Assembly (NCBI GenBank): GCA_021324395.1
Contig: JAJPJG010000052.1
Span: 1 to 64,000 of the forward strand
Direction of reading: 5' to 3'
DNA length: 64,000 nt
Source of the DNA: Spartobacteria bacterium
GTDB lineage: Bacteria > Verrucomicrobiota > Verrucomicrobiia > Chthoniobacterales > Chthoniobacteraceae
Under the pieces are notes generated by a model. That model was given only the letters and a program-made list of their open reading frames with translations, was not told where the DNA came from and made no database searches. A program made the position numbers and the translations under genes. Of this stretch, positions 49,867 to 59,656 are shown one piece after another. Positions within the stretch are counted from its first letter, which is position 1. Each line of letters starts with the position of its first letter.

Positions 49867-52476
49867 CTAAGCGATTTCGCGCAGCGAAACGTCGTTCGTC
49901 AGGCCGAGCGGATCGGCCACATCGGGCGGCGGAGTCGTGTGCAGCGTCACGGTTGTTCCATCGAATTTAAACGAGCCGATTTGCTGCGCGACAAAACCGA
50001 AATGATCGCCCGATGCCTGCGTCCCGCTCACCGAGCCGCCGATGATGACGCTCGCAATTTTGGATATAATGTTCGGATTGTCCGAGCCGCTGATCAGCGT
50101 GTCGTTCTCGCCAAAATTTTTGTTGCTCGACGAATTGTTTTGAACGCCCGCAATCAAATTGCTCGCCGTCCACAAGCCATTCACCTTCACGGCGCCGATC
50201 TGTGCATCTGGATTAACCGGCGTTAAATCAGTGTCGTAGCCGGCGAGAATGTTTGCGAGATCGGTATCGGTCAAAACAGTCACGCTTTTGATCGCGAGAT
50301 CGGTCGTCGCGCCTTGCGTCGCTTGGCCGCGCGCTGAAATGACGACGGGATTGCTCGCATTGCCAACGAGTGCCTTGACGGAAACCGCGCCGATGTCATC
50401 CGCCACGCGGATCGAGCCGCTCTTTGTCAAAATGCCGGTGCCGCTGTTCGTGCCGGAAATGATCGAGCCGCCGATCGTCACGCCGGCGATGCGCTGGCCT
50501 TCGATGTAGCCGGATTTCGTGAGCGAAGCACTTCCCGACACGTCACCGCCTTGCAAATCGCCACCTATTGTGACTTGCCCCATCGCGCCGGAAGTGACGA
50601 AATCTGTGCCGCTGAAAATAGCGCCGCTGCCATTTCCTGCGCCGCCGGTCACGGATTTTTGCACGAAAACACTCGCTAACGTTCCGGCAGCATTGATTTG
50701 CCCGGAGCCATCGCCATTTCCGCCGCTAATTCCCGTTGCACCGAGAATTTTCACCGCGCCGATATTGCCCTGAATATCGTCGCTATCCGTCGATAGCGTG
50801 TGACTCAAAATCGCGCCACTGTTGCTTCCGTTGTTTCCGATGAGCGAGCCGCCGATTGTTACCGCGCCGATGCTCGTCGCGCTGCTGATCTGGCCGGAAT
50901 TTACGCCGATGTTGCCGCTGACATCGCCGCTGATTTTTACCGTGCCCATTATGTCGCCGCTCAAAATCGCACCGCTCGAATCGCCCGCGCCGCCGAGCAA
51001 CGATTTGACGAGCGTAACGCCCGCGATTTGACCGGCGCTGTTGATCTGCCCGGAATTATCGCCGTTGCCACCGTGGACATCACCGCCGATTTTAACCGCG
51101 CCGAGATTGTCGCCGCTGAAGATGGAACCGCTGTTTAAACCTGCATCGCCGGTTAGTTTTCCGGTCACGGTAAGCGAGGCAATTTTTCCACCGCTGATAA
51201 TCGTGCCCGCATCGATTCCCGCGCCGCCGCTGATGTCCGCGAGCACTTTGATCGCGCCGATATTTCCCGGCGCAAAAACAAAGCCGCTGTAATCCGATGC
51301 GCCGCCCGCGATCGAGCCGACGGTGATCGCGCCAATATCGTTGCCGCTGAGAATTTCGCCCGAATTCGCAGCGGCTGCCGGATCGCTCGAGCCTTGAATT
51401 TTGTTTTTGATCGAAACCGCGCCAATCGAGTCGCCGCTCAAAATCGCACCGCTGTTCGCGCCTTTTCCGCCGATTAACGAACCGTTTGCAATCGTCACAC
51501 TCGCGATGCTGCCGCCGGCATTGATCTCTCCGGAATTTGCGCCGTCGTTTCCTTGCAAGTTGCCGCCGATTTTTACAGCACCCATGTTGCCATTGAGCGA
51601 AAAGTTTGTGCCACTCACAATTGAACCGCTTCCCGCGCCAGTGCTGCCGAGAATCGCGCCGCCGATGGTTATGTTTCCAATCTTGCCGGCTGCGTTGATG
51701 GCGCCGGTGTTCGTGTCCGAGCCGCCGGAAATATTGCCGCCAATTTTAATCGTGCCGATGTCCGCAGCGGCGCTGATGAATCCAGCCGAGGCAGTGCTGC
51801 CGCCGTTGAGCGAGCCACCGATTTGGATAGAGCTAATTTTTCCGGGAGCGCTGGAGATTCCGTTGGAAACCTTGACGAATGCGCCATCGATGTCGCTTTT
51901 GACGACCAATGAGCCGAGTGCGCCGGTGATGTTACTGTTGAGCGAACCGCCGGATGCTTGCGTGCTCGTGCCGTGCGCGCCGAGCGATTGGACTGTCAGG
52001 CTTTTTATTCCGGTCGTGTTTGTCACGAATCCCGCATCGATGCGCCCGAGATCGCCTTGCACCGATACCGCGCCGAGCGAAATGTTTGCCGCTTTAATGT
52101 AGCCGACGTCGACAAAACCATCGCCGCCGCTTTTGACTGCGGTGACCGAAAAATTTGCACCGGTGACGAGGCTTGACGTCGCTTTGGTTAAATCAACGAG
52201 CTGCAACTGTTGTTTTACTGAGTTGTCGCCGGAAACCGTTCCAGTATCGAAGTGCAAAATCAAATCCGCGGTTGCCTCCGAACTGAAGATCGCCTTTGAA
52301 CTTTTGACAGTCACGAGATCGCCATCGTGATCTTGAAACGTGATCGTGGTCGGATTCACCAGCGTCGCCGGTGCGATGCGGGACTCAAGTGGCTCGAGCA
52401 TGCGCTGCGATTTGTGCGACACCGGCTGAGTGCGCGTGTGGAACCAACGGCGGATAATTTCGAAAAAACGGCTCAT
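49867..52476 (-). CDS. LEPR-motif beta-repeat surface protein
   Basis: An 869-residue protein. The N-terminus has a basic stretch and the motif LEPLESRIAPA at 27-37, a Verrucomicrobia/Planctomycetes sorting-type signature (LEPR family). From about 150 to 700 it is built of roughly 45-residue repeats of the form G.IG.V.IGG.L.GG.G.NSG.I.SG, each a beta-solenoid turn, for example SIGAVTIGGSLIGNNGSNSG. It is rich in Gly, Ser, Asn and has no cysteine that I saw. It is probably exported to the cell surface as an adhesin-like fibre. The start is 3 bp after the stop of the cyclophilin/PKD gene. Confidence 0.75.
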   Translation of the reverse strand: MSRFFEIIRRWFHTRTQPVSHKSQRMLEPLESRIAPATLVNPTTITFQDHDGDLVTVKSSKAIFSSEATADLILHFDTGTVSGDNSVKQQLQLVDLTKATSSLVTGANFSVTAVKSGGDGFVDVGYIKAANISLGAVSVQGDLGRIDAGFVTNTTGIKSLTVQSLGAHGTSTQASGGSLNSNITGALGSLVVKSDIDGAFVKVSNGISSAPGKISSIQIGGSLNGGSTASAGFISAAADIGTIKIGGNISGGSDTNTGAINAAGKIGNITIGGAILGSTGAGSGSIVSGTNFSLNGNMGAVKIGGNLQGNDGANSGEINAGGSIASVTIANGSLIGGKGANSGAILSGDSIGAVSIKNKIQGSSDPAAAANSGEILSGNDIGAITVGSIAGGASDYSGFVFAPGNIGAIKVLADISGGAGIDAGTIISGGKIASLTVTGKLTGDAGLNSGSIFSGDNLGAVKIGGDVHGGNGDNSGQINSAGQIAGVTLVKSLLGGAGDSSGAILSGDIMGTVKISGDVSGNIGVNSGQISSATSIGAVTIGGSLIGNNGSNSGAILSHTLSTDSDDIQGNIGAVKILGATGISGGNGDGSGQINAAGTLASVFVQKSVTGGAGNGSGAIFSGTDFVTSGAMGQVTIGGDLQGGDVSGSASLTKSGYIEGQRIAGVTIGGSIISGTNSGTGILTKSGSIRVADDIGAVSVKALVGNASNPVVISARGQATQGATTDLAIKSVTVLTDTDLANILAGYDTDLTPVNPDAQIGAVKVNGLWTASNLIAGVQNNSSSNKNFGENDTLISGSDNPNIISKIASVIIGGSVSGTQASGDHFGFVAQQIGSFKFDGTTVTLHTTPPPDVADPLGLTNDVSLREIA

Positions 52477-52479
52477 GTT

Positions 52480-54732
52480 TTAGTTCGTAATTTTTGCCGA
52501 GACGAAATAGCGCGGATAGAGCATGTGATCGCCGATTGGATCGGTGTAATTTACTTGCAGGATCAGGTATTTGTCTTTCGTCGTAGTGCCGATGTGGATG
52601 TTATTCAGCGTGCCGGAAACGCTGCCGCCTGGCGCGATGGATTTAATGATCAGCGAATTTTGAAGCCCGACGAGCAGTTGCGTGTCGCCGCCGTCGAGCG
52701 TCTGGTCGTTTGACAAAAAGAATTTCAGCTCGACTGGCGCGGCGGCTTTGTTGCCGGTATTCAGCACGAAAATCGACGCATTTAAAAATGGCGGATTCCC
52801 CGGCGAGACGTTGCTGACGCTGGCGACGAAGTGCGCCTGCGGGAATGGCGGCACGTCGAGACCGGGGACGTGGATCGGCTGTGCTGTGCTGAGCGCGTGC
52901 GCTACTTCGTTTGTGCTCGTTTTTGTGATCACTACGTGGACTGCGGCAGTGAGGTTGCTCGTATATTTGTGCGAGCCGTAAATGGCGAATCCGTTGCGGC
53001 TCGCGCGGATTTTTCCGGTGGAGTTCGCGCCGTCGCCCCAGTCAATGCTCGCGGTGTAATCGCCCGGTTTTCCCGGCGAGCTGTCGGTGAACGTCGCAAC
53101 GATCCGATTCGAAATCGCGCCGCTGCCTGCGGTGAGCGAACGTCCCGTCGCGACAAGCGCGCTGCTGGAGCCGGTGACGACGACGGCGTTTTCGATTTTT
53201 GCGGTCGCGCCGCCGGAATCGCTGACCGTAATCGTCAGCGGATAAATCCCCGCATTCGCATACGTGTGAACTGCCGCTGTGCCTGTCGAAATCGCAAAGC
53301 CGGTTGGCGCAGGATGCGCCACGCGCGTGATGACGACATCGCTGCCGCTCGTGAGTTGCGTGCCATCGCCCCAATTGATCGTCGCGGTGAAATTTCCTGC
53401 TTTTGCCAGCGGATCGGCGTCGCTGAATGTTCCGAGCGCAGCGGCGGTCATTGGCGAGCCGGCGACGCTGCTGAGCGTCGTGTTGACTGGCGTTAAACGC
53501 GCATCCCCAAACCCGATATTCACGATCGCTTCGTCGGGCACTTGGTTTCCCTGAACTATCCGTGAGCTGGCGTTGAGGGTCTGATCGACAGAAACGCCGA
53601 GCATCTGCGCGCCACTGGGGAACGAGCTGTTTGGGGTCAGCGTAATCACGTTGCCGTTAATTCCACCGGATGGATGGCTCGTGCCGGAAAGGAAAATAGC
53701 GTTGGTCTGCAAATAATCGAATTCCAGATCCGTGGCCGGCATCGGAATCCGCGCCGGCTGGTGCAATGGCGCGACCACATCCGAATACGGCTTGAAAAAC
53801 GGTGGATCGTTCACGATGTCCTGCGCAGCGACGACGTTGAACGTTTTGCTGTCGGTCCCGCTCGCACTGATTGCCGTGACGGTTACCGGCACACCGGCGC
53901 CGCTTGTTATGCCGATGCCGCTGACGAACACCGTGCAATCGTGCGCAGTCGAAACCCACGCAGATTCATCCGGTGCGAAAACAACCTGCGTCATCGTAAC
54001 ATTCACCGTCGGCTGGGTGTTGTTCGTCGGCACCGCCATAATTTTGTCGAGCAGATCGTTTTCGTCCCGGACTAGCTGGCCGAAAATCGGATTCGTAAAA
54101 TCGATGTGCCGCATCGCATTGCCGTTGGTGATGAAAAAATCCGCGCCGTTGGAGGGCGAATAAGGATTTGAATAATAGCTCTTGTTCGCGAGGCCGATCT
54201 GGCCGCGCCCCGAATAAATCAACGGCGCGCTAAATTCGCTTTCGTAGCTGAAAAAGGGCGCGCCATTGGCGGGGTGCTCACTTTGCGCGATAAAGCCATC
54301 CGTGCCGCCCGTCAGCGTAGCCACGCGATCAAACGTCAGTCCGTCATAGAGCCCGGCTTGCGCGAAACCGCCGATGTAGCCGACTGTCTTCGGCGTCAAC
54401 TCCCGGAAAAGCTGGAAAACCATGTCGCCCGAAAATGCGTCCGTGCCACTCGTTCCGGCGTAATCGACATGGATTTTCAAAAACGGATCGCCCGTTTTAA
54501 CAAGAGGAATGACCTTGCCGCCGCCGCCCGAGACCGAAATCGTGACAGGCCCGTTGCTGTCCACGTGCACCGGCACGACGAGCGATTTTCCGATCGGCAC
54601 CTTCTGGTCTGGAATCGAGGCGATTTGCGGCCCACTGAGCACCGTCGCGAACGCGGCGGATGCGCTGAAAACGACGAGTATCGCGGCGCAAAAACGCAAA
54701 AAGACTCTATGGATGAAAATCGTAAAATTCAT
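52480..54732 (-). CDS. Secreted cyclophilin-PKD protein
   Basis: A 750-residue exported protein. Signal peptide: FLRFCAAILVVFSASAAFA. Residues about 95-245 form a cyclophilin-type peptidyl-prolyl isomerase domain (MVFQLFRELTPKTVGYIGGFAQAGLYDGLTFDRV with the later FFITNGNAMRHIDFTNPIFGQL, quoted as two blocks of the fold). PKD domains follow (TINWGDGTQ, YPLTITVSDSGG; IDWGDGANSTGK). The C-terminal 120 residues are Ig-like. The isomerase lacks the canonical FHR arginine (TFDRV instead), so activity is uncertain. It is the first gene of a pair with the LEPR-repeat protein. Confidence 0.75.
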   Translation of the reverse strand: MNFTIFIHRVFLRFCAAILVVFSASAAFATVLSGPQIASIPDQKVPIGKSLVVPVHVDSNGPVTISVSGGGGKVIPLVKTGDPFLKIHVDYAGTSGTDAFSGDMVFQLFRELTPKTVGYIGGFAQAGLYDGLTFDRVATLTGGTDGFIAQSEHPANGAPFFSYESEFSAPLIYSGRGQIGLANKSYYSNPYSPSNGADFFITNGNAMRHIDFTNPIFGQLVRDENDLLDKIMAVPTNNTQPTVNVTMTQVVFAPDESAWVSTAHDCTVFVSGIGITSGAGVPVTVTAISASGTDSKTFNVVAAQDIVNDPPFFKPYSDVVAPLHQPARIPMPATDLEFDYLQTNAIFLSGTSHPSGGINGNVITLTPNSSFPSGAQMLGVSVDQTLNASSRIVQGNQVPDEAIVNIGFGDARLTPVNTTLSSVAGSPMTAAALGTFSDADPLAKAGNFTATINWGDGTQLTSGSDVVITRVAHPAPTGFAISTGTAAVHTYANAGIYPLTITVSDSGGATAKIENAVVVTGSSSALVATGRSLTAGSGAISNRIVATFTDSSPGKPGDYTASIDWGDGANSTGKIRASRNGFAIYGSHKYTSNLTAAVHVVITKTSTNEVAHALSTAQPIHVPGLDVPPFPQAHFVASVSNVSPGNPPFLNASIFVLNTGNKAAAPVELKFFLSNDQTLDGGDTQLLVGLQNSLIIKSIAPGGSVSGTLNNIHIGTTTKDKYLILQVNYTDPIGDHMLYPRYFVSAKITN

Positions 54733-54841
54733 TTGGGGAAACCTTGGGCTGCCGAGGAAGCACGGAATATCGCAGGGTTTTCCGATTTTTCAACAAACGT
54801 GCGTTTTGACTTCGTGCATGCGCCGAACATAGTCGGGCGCT

Positions 54842-55840
54842 GTGCTGCGCGTTTTTTTGTTTTTGTTTTTTGCCGGCGTCTGCGCCGCGGAGGAACCGGC
54901 GCCCTCTTCCACCGTGTTTTTCGCACAAAACGAAGCGGCGATTTCCGGATACGATGAAAATGGACCGCTGGTGCGGCGAATGGTCGAGGCGCTCGTCGTC
55001 GCGGCAACTGGAAAAACAAACGCGACCGACGCGTGGCGCTCGCTCGCACAGCCGTCGGATCGCGTCGGGATCAAAATCTCCGCGAGCGGCGGCGTGCTTT
55101 TTTCAACGCACAAAGCGATCGTCCGCACGATCGCCGACGGCCTGTCGCGCGTCGGTGTGCGGAACATTATCGTCTGGGATCGGGCGGACATGGCGGCAGC
55201 CGGTTTTAGAACGAACGACTACATCGTGCGGGAAGTCGAGCCCGTCACCGGCTACGATCCGAAAGCCATTTTTTCCTCGCCGATGATGGGCAAATTAATT
55301 TGGGGCGACGCGATGTTTGTGCAGCGGGAAAAGAAGATCGCGAACCGCATCGAGCCCGATCAAATCAGCGACGAGAGCCACTGGAGCCGCGTGTTGGGCG
55401 AAGTGACAAAAATCATCAACGTGCCCGTGCTCAGCACCGAGGAACACTGCGGCGTCGCCGGCTGCCTTTACAACGCAACAATCCCGAACGTCGATAACTG
55501 GCGCCGCTTCGTCCAGGCCCCCGACACCATCTGCGATCTTTACCGCGACCCGCGCATCCAGCCGAAAGTCGTCCTCAACATCGTCGACGGCCTCATCGCG
55601 CAATTCGCCGGTGGTCCTGGTTTTCAACCTAACTACGCATGGGCGCATGCGACGATCTACGCGAGCAAAGATCCCGTCGCGCTCGACGCAACCATTTTGC
55701 GAGAGATCGACATCTGGCGCGCGCAGTCGCAGTTGCCATCAATCGCAAAACGCTCTTCATATCTGGAAACTGCAGAGCAAATGCGCATCGGCAATTCAGC
55801 GCGCGAACGAATAGAATTAAAAAACGTGGAGGTGCGATGA
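54842..55840 (+). CDS. DUF362-type exported protein
   Basis: A 332-residue protein. GTG 54842 gives the signal peptide MLRVFLFLFFAGVCAAEE. The DUF362 spine is visible: DRVGIKISASGGVLFSTHKAIVRTIADGL, VRNIIVWDRADM, TKIINVPVLSTEEHCGVAGCLYNATIPN and ASKDPVALDATILREI (separate blocks). No ferredoxin cluster cysteines of the kind found in some DUF362 proteins were seen. Its function is unknown. Its last 4 bp overlap the squalene/phytoene synthase start, so the pair may be functionally linked. Confidence 0.7.
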   Translation: MLRVFLFLFFAGVCAAEEPAPSSTVFFAQNEAAISGYDENGPLVRRMVEALVVAATGKTNATDAWRSLAQPSDRVGIKISASGGVLFSTHKAIVRTIADGLSRVGVRNIIVWDRADMAAAGFRTNDYIVREVEPVTGYDPKAIFSSPMMGKLIWGDAMFVQREKKIANRIEPDQISDESHWSRVLGEVTKIINVPVLSTEEHCGVAGCLYNATIPNVDNWRRFVQAPDTICDLYRDPRIQPKVVLNIVDGLIAQFAGGPGFQPNYAWAHATIYASKDPVALDATILREIDIWRAQSQLPSIAKRSSYLETAEQMRIGNSARERIELKNVEVR

Positions 55841-56784
55841 ACCAAAACCATCTTGGCAACGAAATCCTGAAATCCGTCTCGCGGTCGTTTTACCTGACGA
55901 TCCGTGTGCTGCCGCGCGAATTGCGCGAGCCGATCGGGCTGGCTTATTTGCTCGCGCGGACGAGCGACACCATCGCCGACTCGACGACCGCACCTGCCGA
56001 GGTGCGGCTGAAAAATCTTGCGGCGTTTCGCGAGATGATCGAGCAGGGACTCGACTCGGTAAAGCTACGGATGCTGCGCGCGGAGATTGTGCCTGCCGAT
56101 ACATCGGAGCGGTATCTGATCGATTGCGCCGACGAATGCCTGACGTGGCTGCACTCGGTTTTCAGCGTCGATCGCGCGGACATCGTCGATGTGCTGCGCA
56201 CCATCACGCGCGGGCAGGAGCTCGACCTCGTGCGGCTCAATTCCTGCGCCGGCACCGTCGCGAACACGCAGGAGCTTGAGGAATACACGTATCTCGTCGC
56301 CGGATGCGTTGGTGAATTCTGGACGCGGATCTGCTTCCGGCACGTGGCAAATTACGCTTCGCTCGACATCGAGGCGATGGAGGGGCTCGGGCGCAATTTT
56401 GGAAAAGGATTGCAACTCGTAAACATCTTGCGCGATCTGCCCGCGGATTTAAAAAGCGGCCGCTGCTACTTGCCGAACGACGAGCTCGCCGCCGCGCATA
56501 TTCACCCGAAGGAATTGCTCACAAAACCGTTTGGCGCGCACGAGATCGTCGAAAAATGGATCGCGCGCGCCGAAGAGCTGCTCGCCGATGGCAAGCGTTA
56601 CATCGACGCGATCCGAAGCTGGCGGCTGCGTTACGCGTGCATCCTCCCGTGGGCACTCGGCGTGCGGACGCTGCTCTATTTGCGTAAACATCCGCCGTTG
56701 GAAACCAGCGTGCGCATCAAAGTCCCGCGCCACGAGGTTCGCGCCATCATGGTCCGCTCGCTATTCGACGCGGTGAAGCGGTAG
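55837..56784 (+). CDS. Squalene/phytoene synthase family protein
   Basis: A 315-residue enzyme. ATG 55837 is preceded by GGAGG at 55828-55832, so this start is preferred over longer ones. The two Asp-rich motifs are DTIAD in LLARTSDTIADS and DLPAD in NILRDLPADLKSGRCYLP. Also present are SRSFYLTIRVLP and a C-terminal RLRYACILPWALG. Squalene- or presqualene-type synthases (SQS, HpnC/D) share these features. The presence of shc and hpnH 9 kb away suggests squalene supply for hopanoids, but phytoene synthesis cannot be excluded. Confidence 0.82.
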   Translation: MNQNHLGNEILKSVSRSFYLTIRVLPRELREPIGLAYLLARTSDTIADSTTAPAEVRLKNLAAFREMIEQGLDSVKLRMLRAEIVPADTSERYLIDCADECLTWLHSVFSVDRADIVDVLRTITRGQELDLVRLNSCAGTVANTQELEEYTYLVAGCVGEFWTRICFRHVANYASLDIEAMEGLGRNFGKGLQLVNILRDLPADLKSGRCYLPNDELAAAHIHPKELLTKPFGAHEIVEKWIARAEELLADGKRYIDAIRSWRLRYACILPWALGVRTLLYLRKHPPLETSVRIKVPRHEVRAIMVRSLFDAVKR

Positions 56785-56861
56785 TAGAAGTGCTGCAGGT
56801 AGGTTAGGAGTTCAGCCCAAGATCTCCGCGCGTAGTGCCTAATCTTAATCTTTCTCGTAAT

Positions 56862-56885
56862 CCTAATCACCGGAAGAGGATTAGG
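56862..56885. terminator. Inverted repeat between convergent genes
   Basis: CCTAATC (56862-56868) and GATTAGG (56879-56885) pair, and the outer TAA/GTA bases extend the stem with one mismatch. It lies between the synthase stop and the PilB-like stop and may terminate both. Confidence 0.5.
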
Positions 56886-56903
56886 AGTAAGAGCAGGAGG
56901 GCT

Positions 56904-58613
56904 CTAGTGATCTTCGGCGGTGACCCGGCAGACTTCCTCGAGCGTGGTGATGCCTTCGCGCGCTTTGTCGATGCCGACCATGCGCAGCGATTTCATTCCC
57001 TCGGCGAGCGCCTGGTTTTTGATGACCGCTGAGGAGGCGCGCTTGATGACGAGGCGGCGGATGGCTTCGCTGACGGGGAGGACTTCGAGGATCGCGGCGC
57101 GGCCGAGATAACCGCGGCGTTTGCAGCGGTCGCAGCCTGCGCCGCGGAAGAACGTGGCGTCGGTGTCCTCGATGCCGAGACGCTCGAGCATTTCCGGCTC
57201 GGGTTTGAATTCCTCGCGGCAGTTCGGGCAGATGCGGCGGACGAGACGTTGCGCGCAGGTGAGGAGGATGGATGTGGAAATCAGGAACGGCTCGATGCCC
57301 ATGTCGTCGAGACGGGTGATCGCGCCGGCGGCGTCGTTGGTGTGCAAAGTGGAGAGCACTTGGTGGCCGGTGAGCGCGGCCTTGACGGCGATGTCGGCGG
57401 TTTCGTTGTCGCGAATTTCACCGATCATCACGATGTCGGGGTCCTGACGCAAAATCGAACGGAGCGCGGCGGAGAAGTCGAGGCCGATGTCGCTTTTCAC
57501 CGCGACCTGGTTGACGCCGGCGAGCTGGTATTCGATCGGGTCTTCGACGGTGACGATGTTGTAGTCGGGATTGTTGAGTTCCTGGAGGACGGTGTAGAGC
57601 GTCGTCGTTTTGCCGGAACCGGTCGGGCCGGTGACGAGGATCATGCCGTGCGGTGCGTCGATGGCTTTCTTGAATTGCTCGAGCGTGTAATCGTCCATGC
57701 CGAGCTGCTCGACCGAGCCGCTGAGTGCGCTCTTATCGAGGAGACGGATGACGATTTTCTCGCCATGCACGGTGGGCAGCACGGAGACGCGGAGATCGAC
57801 TTCCTTGCCTGAGACGCGAATGCGGAAACGGCCGTCCTGCGGGAGTCGCCGCTCCGCGATGTCCAGTCCGGCCAAAATTTTGATACGTGAGGCGATGGGA
57901 AGCTGCAGCGATTTCGGCGGCGAGCTGGCCTCGATAAGAGCGCCGTCCACGCGATAGCGGAGCTTGAGCGTTCGCTCGAAGGGCTCGATGTGAATGTCGC
58001 TCGCTTTTTCCTTCAGCGCCTGGACGAGGATGAGGTTGACGATCTTGATGACCGGCGCGTCCTCGCTTTCGTGCGCGAGTTTGTCGAGATCGATGTCCTC
58101 TTTCTTGCTCTGGACGACTTCGGTTTCGGTGGTCGCGGTCGCGGCTTCCTTGAGCATCGACTCCATCGCGGAGCTGGCGCTGTTTACGCCGCTGAGCGCT
58201 TCCATGACCGCGCGCTCGGTCGTGATCATCGGCACAATTTCCAACTTCGTGCGCTGGCGGAGATCGTCGAGCGCGAGCACGTTCAACGGGTCGGCCATTG
58301 CGACGAAAAGCTTGCTGCCGAGCCTGCAGACCGGCGCGAGTTTGTAGCTGCGCGCCATTTCCTTCGGCACGAGGTCAAGCACCTCTTCGGGCACGCGGAC
58401 TTTGCTCAGGTTGATCGGCGGCGTATCGAGGCAGCGGCCCATGGAGATCACCATGTCCTGCTCGGTGACGTAATTGCGGTCGGTCAGCAGCTTGAGCAAG
58501 CGGCCGCCCTGCTTTTTCTGGATGTCCATCGCTTCCTCGAGCTGTGCGGGAAGGAGAAGGCCGTCCTCGATCAGGACGTCTGCGATGCGTTCACCGAATG
58601 ATTTGATGCTCAT
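56904..58613 (-). CDS. PilB/GspE-family secretion or pilus ATPase
   Basis: A 569-residue ATPase. The N-terminal MshEN-type domain (residues 10-140) precedes the Asp box and catalytic core. Walker A is GPTGSGKTT at 329-337, followed by VTVEDPIEY, the Asp box region MIGEIRDNETADIA and the His box TGHQVLSTLHTNDA. Four cysteines, RRICPNC and GAGCDRCKRRGY, form the usual zinc site. It powers type IV pilus extension or type II secretion. Genes for other pilus parts are not here, but the following gene encodes a related N-domain. Confidence 0.92.
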   Translation of the reverse strand: MSIKSFGERIADVLIEDGLLLPAQLEEAMDIQKKQGGRLLKLLTDRNYVTEQDMVISMGRCLDTPPINLSKVRVPEEVLDLVPKEMARSYKLAPVCRLGSKLFVAMADPLNVLALDDLRQRTKLEIVPMITTERAVMEALSGVNSASSAMESMLKEAATATTETEVVQSKKEDIDLDKLAHESEDAPVIKIVNLILVQALKEKASDIHIEPFERTLKLRYRVDGALIEASSPPKSLQLPIASRIKILAGLDIAERRLPQDGRFRIRVSGKEVDLRVSVLPTVHGEKIVIRLLDKSALSGSVEQLGMDDYTLEQFKKAIDAPHGMILVTGPTGSGKTTTLYTVLQELNNPDYNIVTVEDPIEYQLAGVNQVAVKSDIGLDFSAALRSILRQDPDIVMIGEIRDNETADIAVKAALTGHQVLSTLHTNDAAGAITRLDDMGIEPFLISTSILLTCAQRLVRRICPNCREEFKPEPEMLERLGIEDTDATFFRGAGCDRCKRRGYLGRAAILEVLPVSEAIRRLVIKRASSAVIKNQALAEGMKSLRMVGIDKAREGITTLEEVCRVTAEDH

Positions 58614-58631
58614 ATTTCGTCGCGGAGAAAA

Positions 58632-59555
58632 TTAGTCACGGGAATCGAGCCGGTATATCTCGCGAAGCACTTTCGTGATCGCGGCCGGAGCGGCGAGATG
58701 CCACTGGATGTTGTAATCGAGTAATTGCTGCACGGCTTCCTTGCCCTGCGAGTCGAACGGATTCGCCGTGGCGACCATGATCGTGCGGCTGACGACATCG
58801 AACGGAACGAAGAGGCGGCCGAGCGTGAGCGACTCCGGCAGCATCTTCACGATCTGGCGATCGACGTCGTAGCAATCGAGCGGGATGAAAGCGAATTTCG
58901 AGCGATCCAAAATGCCGCAGAGCAACGGCTCGAGCTGCACCAGGTCCGTGCGGCTGATCTCGTCGAGCAATGCAACCGCGAGCATCTGGCCGCTCTGGTC
59001 GCGATTCATTCTTTGCACGCGATCCACCGCCTGGAGCACCACATCCTCGGGCACGAGTTTGTGCTGGATCAAAAATTTCGCGAGCGGCTCATTGCCGTCG
59101 CTGTCGAGTTTGAAATGGAGTCCGGGAGTGCCATCCGCTTTTACGGTCTGGTGCGTGGTGATGAGCGTCGGGTCCTCGACGACCGAACCGAAATCAACCG
59201 AGATGGCCGAAGGAGCGTCGGGATCACCGGAATCTTTTTGCGGTGCAGGCGAGTGCAGCTTTGCCTCGACCTCGCCCAGCATCGCGACGACATCGGCGGC
59301 GTCGGGATCTTTTTGCAAAATGCCTTCGTATTCGAGAAGAGCGGAGGCGTATTGGCCTTGCGAGTAGTAGGCATCCGCAAGCTTGCGCGTTACGGTAAGG
59401 GCGTCTTTCTGGCGGCCTACTTTCCAGTAAGCTTCCTTCAAAATCTCCATCGATCCGCTGTCATGCGGATTGGATTGGAGAATCACCTCGAACATTTCGA
59501 TCGTTTGCAGGATCTGTTCGAGTTCCTCGTTTGAAACTGACGGCGCGGTCATCAT
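58632..59555 (-). CDS. TPR plus MshEN-like domain protein
   Basis: A 307-residue protein 18 bp upstream of the PilB-like gene on the same strand. The first 110 residues contain TPR-like pairs (FEVILQSNPHDSGSMEILKEAY, YSQGQYASALLEYEGILQKDP). From about 165 it resembles the N-terminal MshEN domain of GspE/PilB: LAKFLIQHKLVPEDVVLQAVDR, LCGILDRSKFAFIPLDCYDV and SLTLGRLFVPFDVVSRTIMVATANPFD (blocks). No ATPase domain. Such orphan MshEN domains can bind c-di-GMP. It likely regulates the adjacent ATPase. Confidence 0.7.
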   Translation of the reverse strand: MMTAPSVSNEELEQILQTIEMFEVILQSNPHDSGSMEILKEAYWKVGRQKDALTVTRKLADAYYSQGQYASALLEYEGILQKDPDAADVVAMLGEVEAKLHSPAPQKDSGDPDAPSAISVDFGSVVEDPTLITTHQTVKADGTPGLHFKLDSDGNEPLAKFLIQHKLVPEDVVLQAVDRVQRMNRDQSGQMLAVALLDEISRTDLVQLEPLLCGILDRSKFAFIPLDCYDVDRQIVKMLPESLTLGRLFVPFDVVSRTIMVATANPFDSQGKEAVQQLLDYNIQWHLAAPAAITKVLREIYRLDSRD

Positions 59556-59656
59556 CTGGTGCTCCCCTGTGGTTAGCTAAAAGCGTGCCTCGATGGTGCC
59601 ACGGCGCAAAATTGAGAAATAATCGTTCGGCGCACTGATGGCATAGAGCTAAAAGC

